In this document: piece after piece, positions 1-5,276 of the stretch
Position numbering within the stretch: the stretch's first letter is position 1
Layout: each line of letters opens with the position of its first letter
Assembly: GCA_020057015.1 (NCBI GenBank)
Contig: JAGVGS010000191.1
Span: 1-5,276, forward strand
Reading direction: 5' to 3'
Length of the DNA stretch: 5,276 nt
Origin: Candidatus Omnitrophota bacterium
GTDB lineage: Bacteria > Omnitrophota > Gorgyraeia > Aquiviventales > Aquiviventaceae
The notes under the pieces: model-generated
What the model saw: only the letters and a program-made list of their open reading frames with translations
Database searches by the model: none
Told to the model about the DNA's origin: nothing
Translations under genes and position numbers: made by a program

Positions 1-102
1 AATTTTGTCGGCCCGCCCGCGCCTGCAACCCCCAGTTTCGCTATGGACACAAATTTTGTCGGCCCGCCCGCGCCTGCTGGCTCAGACGGAAGCGGCACGC
101 CG
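1..102 (+). repeat. Two copies of a 17-codon Pro-rich repeat (NFVGPPAPA)
   Basis: Bases 1-26 and 52-77 are identical and in the same frame, giving N-F-V-G-P-P-A-P-A twice with a 51-base (17-codon) period. The rest of each unit differs (T-P-S-F-A-M-D-T after the first, G-S-D-G-S-G-T-P after the second). Because the window begins exactly at a copy, more copies may lie upstream. At protein level this looks like a flexible Pro/Ala/Gly spacer in front of the helical module that starts near residue 41. Exact DNA identity over the motif suggests recent duplication or gene conversion. Confidence 0.85.
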
Positions 103-3100
103 CAGACCTATGGCGATCGCTGGCGCGGTTTGGATCCTGATTTCGATTCAAGGGGCTTCGCCGGAAGATTTCTGACCGGGGCCAAGGCCGGCCTGCTGGA
201 TTCCTTCTCCCCAGGAGCCACTGGCTTTGGCAGCAAGAATTTCCTCACAGGGGTTGGGTTCCAGGTGGCTAACGTGGGCCTCCAGGCGCTGGGCACTGAA
301 GTGCTTGGGCTGGATTCGCATCAAGCAGCCCTGGCGGCTGGCGTGTTCACCGACGCGACGCGACAGGGACTTGATGGCGGGGGGAGCGGGGGCTTTTTCC
401 GCGGGCTGGCCCAGGGCGCGCTGGCCGGGGGGACGAGCCTTGCGCTCTCTGAGGCCACAGCAGCATTGCCGCTGCCGCCGGTCTTCAGCGCCATGCTGGT
501 GCAGGCTGGCACGACGCTTGCTGCTGCAACGGGCCAGGGCTTGTTTGCGCAGCGTGGCACTTTTAGCGAGAACTTCTCCGCCGTGCTCAATAATTCCGGG
601 AAAGAGCTGCGTGCCGGGATGCTCGACAGCCTGAGCTTTGGCCGGTTTAACCGCGACACAGGGATGTTCGACACCTCGGTGGGTCCCAGCTATAGTCGGC
701 ACGCGCTGGCGGTTTCTCAGTTCGTGGATCAGGCGCTGAATACCGACTCCAAGAACGGCGGTGGGGCGATGGGTGCGGTCAACAGCCTCTTCGTGGCGGG
801 GATCAATGCCGGCACGTCGAATGTTATCTTCAGCACCGTGGGGAACATTGCCAAGGGCAACTACACCATGAATGGGTTTAACTACATCAACCAAGGCAAC
901 GGGCTCTATCTGACAGAGCGCAACGGCATGCCCGGCGCGTACGTACTCGTCGGTGAGCAGCCTGGTGACGTCATGCCGGCTGAGGCCACCGGCATTCCGA
1001 ACGTGTTCCAGGTCGTGGGTGGGGGTGGCGTGAAGCTCTATAACGCAGGAACCGGAGAGTATATCGGGCCGAATAACCTACCTGGCGGTGTGGGCCTTGT
1101 GCGGAATGAGAACGGCACCCCATTCTATCGCTGGGTCGATATCGGCTATGGGCCGCTTGGTGTTGGGATCATCGACCAGAATATGAAGACAGGTGAGCAA
1201 ACATTTGTCGATACAGCGACCAATATCCGCGTCAATTACTGGACAGGGCAGGAGTACCGACAGGGAGATATTGGGTATACCGAGTTGTTCAATGTCAGGG
1301 AGAACGGATTATCGCCGACCGGCTACCGCGTGGACACCTCGTTCCCAGTGATCGGCAAGGGCGCGGAGACGATGGACTTTGCCAGCGGAAAGCGCACGTT
1401 TATTGCGGAAGGCGGGCAAGTGTATGACTACAACACTGGCAAGTATCTGGTGAGCCGTCCTGCCCCGGATGGCGGCCTTGTGCAGGTCAGCTCCGATACG
1501 CCCTTCCGGGGCACGGGCCTCTTTTCCCTCTATGGCAATGCGCAGAATATCACGGTGTTCAGAGCAGACGGCACTCCGGAGAAATCGATTATGGTGGGGG
1601 AGGGCATCGGCCGGTTCAATGTGTTCAATCTACAGGGCGAGCCGACTCGCCTTTCGATCACGAACTTGGATACCGAAAAAACACAGACGCTGGTTCCGGC
1701 GCCAGGACTGAGCCGTATTCCAATCGGGGAAAATAACAAGCCCCTCGCATATCGGATTGAGGAAACCGGGCAGGTTTTTCGCTCGTTGCCCAGCGGCGGG
1801 TACACGGTGGCGCACCACGGCATTGTGGCAACGTACAACGCACAAGAGAAGCTGGTCAACGCGTCCGGCCAATTCCGAGAAAACGGCGTGCTCTATCAGG
1901 CTACTGTTCAGAACGGCAAGATCATGGGGGTGCCAATTGGGGGGGCGATCACGCAGACGTCCATCGGGCCCGACGGCAAGACCTACACGCTGACCCAGAA
2001 CTTCAATCCTGGTCAACCCCCCACCGCCTCTGGCCAGTTTGTCCAGGGAGGCGTGGTCTACAACGCCACGGGCGAGGTGAAAAACGGGCAAATCACGGGT
2101 GTGCCTATTGGGGGGGCGGTCACGCAGACGTCCACCGGGCCCGACGGCAAGACCTACACGCTGACCCAGCACTTCAATCCTGGTCAACCCCCCACCGCCT
2201 CTGGCCAGTTTGTCCAGGGAGGCGTGGTCTACAACGCCAGTGGCGAGGTGAAAAACGGGCAAATTTCGGGGGTGCCGGTCGGAGCCAGTGCCGGTGGTGG
2301 TCCGGCGTTGCCCGCATCATCAAGAGAGCCGATTTCTCCTGGAGGTCAGGCAGGTGGGGTGATCCCGATTGGAAATGCGGCATTGCCTGCGAGCAGGGAA
2401 CCAATCAGCACGACTCCGCCCTTGGCCTCTCTTGATACCTTTGGTAATCCGAACCCGGTTCCCGTGCCCAATCCCCAACCGACGCCCGGGCCTATGCCTG
2501 AAGTAGCGAGCATGACGGCTTCCACTAAGATTCAGGATCCACGAACGCAGGCGTTGGCCGCCGTCAATGAGTTGAAGCAATCGCTCGGTCCGTCGCTCGA
2601 GGCGATGGATCCATCTGCCAAGGCTGTTGTTTGGGAGCTTAAGGGTTTGAGGAACACCCTCTCCGATCCCAACAGCTCACCTCAACAGGTTGAAGCCGCA
2701 CGCGTGAAGCTGTTCGACCTCAATACGCAAGTGGCCAGCGCTAAAGCAGGGCAGGATGGCTTTCGCTATGCGCATTACCAGTATGAGAATGCCCATGCGC
2801 AGATCGTTGCGGGAAAGCTGGAGCAAGCACAAGCGACATACAACACTATGGCCAGCATCATGCAGGATGTAGGAAGGGGCGATACGCGCGCGATTAACAT
2901 TGCGAAGGATGGGCCAAATTACGACATGTTCCAGATGCCATCGGTAAGGATGGAGAATGGGTTCGTTCAATTGTCGCAGCAGCGACAGGCGGAGATCGTG
3001 CACAGCGCAGCGGGCGTTGCGGGCGAAGCTGGACTAAAGATGACTGCGACGACTTTAGGCACGGCCGCGGCCGTCTATGCTGCTCCCGCATACACCCTCA

Positions 3101-5276
3101 GCGGCCTCGGCGCCATGGCCGTCTCCGAGGGGACCGAGTATTTGTCCCAACAGTACCTTGAACCGCTCCACATGAATCCTACCGACAATGCAGTGAGAAA
3201 CGCGGCGGTCAACGCTGCCTGGCAGGGGACGAACTTCATTAGTTTGGGCGCTGGCTACTGGGCCGATGCGCGATTCGGTTTCATCCCTAGCTTTGTTTAT
3301 GGCTACAGCCCTACGGTCAGCCCAGGCAGCTGGACGCCGACTGAGCAGAAGGTCATCGCGGTGGCTGCAACGTTCGCCGCCGGGGGGGTTAGGTTAACAC
3401 CGCTCGAGAAAGGCGCGCTTAGCATAACGCAGGTGCCCGGGGCGCTCATCCGCGGAGAGACAACATTTGGCACACTCTTCGCCCGTCCAGGCAATCTGCT
3501 CTTGGGTGAGACAGGATTGCTGACTCCTGCGGGGCGCGCCTTAGTCGGCACGGAAATAGCAGCGCGATTTACGGCGATGACTGCGAAGGAAGCGTTTCAG
3601 ATGCCGGCAATGATCATGCGCGATGCCGCCATTTTCAATGCCGGGACGGGAATGGCCGGAGAGTTTGCCATTCGCGAAGGCTGGGTAGATCGGGACCTCA
3701 ATCAGACCAATCCGCTCCTTCCTATTGCGAATCCTGTCTTGAGCCTCTTCGGACGGGAGGGATATGGGATGGTGGGGTTCGGTCCTGGCGGAGCCAACCT
3801 ATCTCCATCAGCGTTCGCATTGAGCTCGATGTATGGAACGGTTACTGATCCCGATATGAAGCTCTTTGCGCTTGCAACGCCGCTGTTGGTCCCTGCCCTT
3901 GCGCCCGTCCTGATGCGATTTCCTGTTGCTGGAAACATCGCTTCCTTCTTTGAACAGGCCCCAGTCCTTACGAGACTTGGGGGCTCGCTTTCGGTTCAAG
4001 CGCAACGCATGGCTATCGAAGAGTTCGGGAAAGAAGCACTGGTGGCCCAGACGTCTCCGATTCGCTTCATGCCCAATGGGATGGCCGGTCAGATGGCGCA
4101 AGAATTGTTCGAAGGGGGCAAGTCTGGTCCTGTGTTGAGTGCGGCGACATCAGGCGCTGCCGCCGCCAGTCCAGCTGTCTATGCCCTGGGTGTTGGGAAT
4201 GTGGGCGCGAGCTCTGTGAGGACGGAGAATATCGGTATGGCGGTCGCGAATCAGGTGGCGACGACCTATGTGGGCAATGTCCGTGCAGTAACTGAGATGA
4301 CACCGACTCAGTTGAACGATGTCACCACATCGGTCACGCGTGACCTAGGCGGGTTGGGCCGCGTGGATGTGGGGGCGGTCCAGTCGCTCGTGGTGGATCG
4401 AGTGGCCACCGTGCTAGGGGTTACCCCAGGGCAAGTGACCGTCACGGGGTTAGGGGCGGCGGCAGTGCCGGTGGTGAGCAGCGTGATGGGCTCCATCGTG
4501 AACCCGGTGCAGGTGGCTCAGGTGGCCCGGACGCTGGCTGATCAGTCGCCGATGGCTATAACGCCTGCTTCGGTGATGACAGCGTTCCAAGCGGCGAATA
4601 TCACGGCCAGCACCATGCCTAATGTGGACTTGAGCGGCCTGGCGAATACGATGGTCGATCGTATTGCTAACCCCACTCCGGTGGATGTCGCCAGCAGCGT
4701 GGCGAATAATGTCGCGGTCAATGCGGCAATGATGGCCGCCAACGTCGCGGCGCAAGCCAACATGGCGCCGGTGACGCAGGCGGTGCAGTCGGTGGCTACG
4801 AGTACGGGACCGCCGGCTACCACACCGAGCTTGATGACTGGGGTGGCCGGGATTGCGCAGGCTGCCACGGTCAGTGAAAGCATCCGTATTGCGGCCTTGC
4901 CGCCGGCCGATCGGCCTGCCGCGCTGTTGGCGTTGCCGGCAGAGCAGCGCGTGACAGTGCAAGAGAACGCGACCTCGCTCCTCAATACATTGGCTGCGAT
5001 GGCTCCGGCTGAGCGCCAAGCTACCTACCAAACTTATCCCGTGTTCACTGAGCCGGTGCGCACGGCGCTCGAGGTGCAGGTACCGGTGGCGCGTTTGGGG
5101 AATATGTTCACTGGGATCGGGCATGCGGCCCAGGCTATGCAAGCCTTCCAGGCTCCGCTGGTGAATGCCGGCATCAGCCCCGAAGTCGCCCAGCATGTCG
5201 TTAACACCCTCATCGGCCGCGCCGAGCCCATCACTCCGGCCCTCATCACGCAGGCGCTGCGCGAGCCGGCAATGGC
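1..5276 (+). CDS. Internal fragment of a giant modular protein of unknown function, open at both ends
   Basis: Frame +1 reads through all 1758 complete codons without a stop, and every other frame is broken repeatedly. Neither the true start nor the true stop is in the window: the first Met codon (base 43) has no Shine-Dalgarno sequence and lies between two copies of a repeat. No known family or catalytic motif is recognised. The segment is modular: Pro-rich repeat (residues 1-34), Gly/Ala-rich helical part (41-283), beta-rich part (284-622), 57-residue tandem repeats (623-760), Pro/Gly/Ser linker (761-840), charged helical part (841-1000), mixed hydrophobic part (1001-1374) and Ala/Val-rich lysine-free part (1375-1758). 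It has no cysteine at all. Cys-free, repeat-bearing giant proteins are often exported adhesins or cell-surface structures, and I infer such a role without direct proof. A giant cytosolic scaffold or toxin-carrying polymorphic protein is not excluded. Confidence is high for the reading frame and low for the function. Confidence 0.95.
121..849 (+). other. Gly/Ala-rich, probably helical module (residues 41-283)
   Basis: This is a stretch within the giant CDS, not a separate gene. It is rich in Gly, Ala, Leu, Phe and Ser, with amphipathic hydrophobic segments such as F-L-T-G-V-G-F-Q-V-A-N-V-G (81-93) and L-A-Q-G-A-L-A-G-G-T-S-L-A-L (136-149). Residues 155-177 are uncharged and mildly hydrophobic but contain three prolines near their start, so a membrane span is doubtful. 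The style resembles the poorly conserved Gly/Ala-rich helical segments found in large polymorphic-toxin and haemagglutinin-like proteins, but no specific domain is recognised. It ends near residue 283, where aromatic and beta-type sequence takes over. Confidence 0.45.
850..1866 (+). other. Beta-rich module with recurring Y-N-x-T-G hairpin motifs (residues 284-622)
   Basis: This stretch of the giant CDS is rich in Tyr, Phe, Val, Gly, Asn and Thr, with the alternating pattern of beta strands and G-N, D-G and T-G turns. A loose motif recurs: Y-N-A-G-T-G-E-Y (347-354), N-Y-W-T-G-Q-E-Y (412-419), D-F-A-S-G-K-R-T-F (459-467), Y-D-Y-N-T-G-K-Y (475-482) and Y-N-A-Q-E-K-L (612-618). The tandem repeats that follow carry a clear version of the same motif (V-Y-N-A-T-G-E-V). 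The module may therefore be a decayed array of the same fold, perhaps a beta-solenoid or beta-propeller-like stalk. That is inference, and no named repeat family (YD/RHS, MORN, WG) fits convincingly. Confidence 0.45.
1867..2280 (+). repeat. Tandem 55-57 residue protein repeats (2.5 units)
   Basis: Unit 1 covers residues 623-677 (55 aa), unit 2 covers 678-734 (57 aa) and unit 3 is partial, about 735-760. Each starts G-Q-F and contains V/L-Y-N/Q-A, then N-G-K/Q-I-x-G-V-P-I/V-G. Full units continue through T-Q-T-S-x-G-P-D-G-K-T-Y-T-L-T-Q and F-N-P-G-Q-P-P-T-A-S. At DNA level bases 1930-2100 and 2101-2271 match with about nine mismatches over 171 bases (counted by eye), whereas the first 60 or so bases of unit 1 are more diverged and lack two codons. 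The unit looks like a small beta sandwich or hairpin pair joined by an N-P-G-Q-P-P-T-A-S linker, suitable for a stalk. Copy number is likely to vary between strains because the DNA copies are so alike. Confidence 0.92.
2281..2520 (+). other. Gly/Pro/Ser-rich linker with a duplicated ALPAS(S)REPIS motif (residues 761-840)
   Basis: This low-complexity part of the giant CDS joins the repeat stalk to a helical module. It holds A-L-P-A-S-S-R-E-P-I-S (769-779) and again A-L-P-A-S-R-E-P-I-S (794-803), followed by a Pro/Asn run: N-P-N-P-V-P-V-P-N-P-Q-P (816-827). Such sequence is expected to be disordered and extended. The duplicated motif is conserved in protein but almost every codon differs, so it may be a selected short linear motif (binding or processing) rather than passive spacer. 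No specific partner can be named. Confidence 0.7.
2305..2409 (+). repeat. Two copies of a short peptide motif with synonymous codon divergence
   Basis: Bases 2305-2337 encode A-L-P-A-S-S-R-E-P-I-S and bases 2380-2409 encode A-L-P-A-S-R-E-P-I-S. Aligning the ten shared residues, only the Leu codon (ttg) is the same. The Ala, Pro, Ala, Ser, Arg, Glu, Pro, Ile and Ser codons all differ between copies while encoding the same residue. The copies start 75 bases (25 codons) apart. Confidence 0.85.
2521..3000 (+). other. Charged alpha-helical module (residues 841-1000)
   Basis: Within the giant CDS, this is the most Lys/Glu/Gln-rich part. Residues 849-896 and 897-950 read as two or more amphipathic helices (for example L-A-A-V-N-E-L-K-Q-S-L, then Q-V-E-A-A-R-V-K-L-F-D-L-N-T-Q-V). 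They are followed by an aromatic stretch F-R-Y-A-H-Y-Q-Y-E-N (921-930) and another helix through E-Q-A-Q-A-T-Y-N-T-M (941-950). The spacing of hydrophobic residues fits a short helical bundle or coiled coil, possibly tetratricopeptide-like, but no TPR consensus can be shown. It lies directly after the Pro-rich linker, so it probably forms an independent domain. Function unknown. Confidence 0.5.
3001..4122 (+). other. Mixed hydrophobic module with candidate membrane-like segments (residues 1001-1374)
   Basis: This stretch of the giant CDS alternates uncharged Gly/Ala/Leu segments with charged helices. Residues 1014-1042 contain no charged residue and are Ala/Tyr/Leu-rich. Residues 1288-1305 (L-F-A-L-A-T-P-L-L-V-P-A-L-A-P-V-L-M) are hydrophobic, uncharged and flanked by K1287 and R1306, so they are the best single membrane-span candidate in the window, although three prolines weigh against a regular helix. 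The four Trp residues W1074, W1087, W1111 and W1228 fall here, and none follows. No enzyme motif is recognised. Hand-counted G+C at third codon positions is lower here (about 59% over bases 3601-3960) than in the next module. Confidence 0.4.
4123..5276 (+). other. Ala/Val-rich, lysine-free and tryptophan-free module (residues 1375-1758, continuing beyond the window)
   Basis: In these last 384 residues of the giant CDS there is no Lys, Trp or Cys. By hand count Ala is about 19% and Val about 14% of residues 1381-1758, and only 35 of 384 residues are charged (Asp, Glu or Arg). Residues 1468-1509 (42 aa) and 1563-1625 (63 aa) have no charged residue at all, but they are rich in Asn, Gln, Ser and Thr, so they are not classic membrane spans. 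A helix-start pattern T/S/N-P-x-x-V/L recurs at T1434, T1475, N1501, T1521, S1726 and T1745, and P-A-D/E-(x)-R occurs near 1635, 1646 and 1669. This suggests a degenerate array of short helices, perhaps an elongated helical rod. Third-position G+C is about 75% over bases 4321-4680. Confidence 0.5.

Noticed and set aside
43..45. First ATG in frame +1 as gene start
   Set aside because: There is no Shine-Dalgarno sequence upstream, and it sits inside a repeat whose first copy begins before it, so the frame almost certainly continues leftward.
148..894. 248-codon open frame on the minus strand
   Set aside because: It lies wholly antisense to the window-spanning frame. Its Arg/His/Gln-rich translation is typical of the complement of a GC-rich coding strand, and I saw no ribosome binding site.
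1630..2262. Minus-strand open frame containing repeated segments
   Set aside because: The apparent protein repeat is only the antisense reading of the 171-bp repeat in the main frame.
3862..3915. Membrane span at residues 1288-1305
   Set aside because: It is hydrophobic and uncharged but contains three prolines and has no partner spans of similar strength, so I left it as a candidate within the module description rather than as a feature.
4223..4239. Possible internal start (GGAG about nine bases before ATG 4237) that could give a separate C-terminal product
   Set aside because: The match is short and expected by chance in a 5-kb G-rich coding region. There is no promoter or frame break to support it, although it lies close to the composition change.
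4450..5196. Second 248-codon open frame on the minus strand
   Set aside because: Its Arg/His-rich translation (strings of H-R-R-H and S-H-R type) is the mirror of gtg/gcg-rich sense codons. It is a shadow of the Ala/Val module.
1..5276. CRISPR array, tRNA/rRNA, insertion sequence or toxin-domain signals
   Set aside because: There are no spaced palindromic repeats, no cloverleaf or rRNA-like sequence, no transposase motif or terminal inverted repeats, and no recognisable toxin active site. All DNA repeats seen are in-frame protein repeats.

Overview
The window is the interior of one very large bacterial-type gene. Frame +1 is open from base 1 to base 5276 (1758 complete codons plus two bases), with no stop codon, no credible start site and no intergenic gap. 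Both ends of the gene lie outside the window, so the full protein is longer than 1758 residues by an unknown amount. I recognise no characterised family, catalytic motif or named domain. No RNA gene, CRISPR array, insertion sequence, promoter or terminator could be supported.

Layout of the protein, using window residue numbers. 1-34: a short Pro-rich repeat (NFVGPPAPA twice, 17 residues apart). About 41-283: Gly/Ala-rich, probably helical. About 284-622: beta-rich, with recurring Y-N-x-T-G-E/K-Y hairpin-like motifs. 623-760: two and a half copies of a 55-57 residue repeat, the last two nearly identical at DNA level (171-bp period). About 761-840: Gly/Pro/Ser linker with a duplicated A-L-P-A-S-R-E-P-I-S motif. 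About 841-1000: helical and charged. About 1001-1374: mixed hydrophobic/polar with uncharged stretches. 1375-1758: Ala/Val-rich, with no lysine, no tryptophan and only about 9% charged residues.

The whole 1758-residue segment contains no cysteine. With the modular repeats and Pro-rich linkers, this suggests an exported, surface-attached or structural giant protein rather than a cytosolic enzyme. That is inference, because neither terminus (signal peptide, secretion or anchoring signal) is visible.

The organism cannot be fixed from this window. G+C is roughly 58-60% by eye, coding is dense and uninterrupted, and codon use looks bacterial. Giant, compositionally odd ORFs of this kind are known from uncultivated lineages such as Omnitrophota and other PVC-related bacteria. 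I mention these only as a hypothesis.
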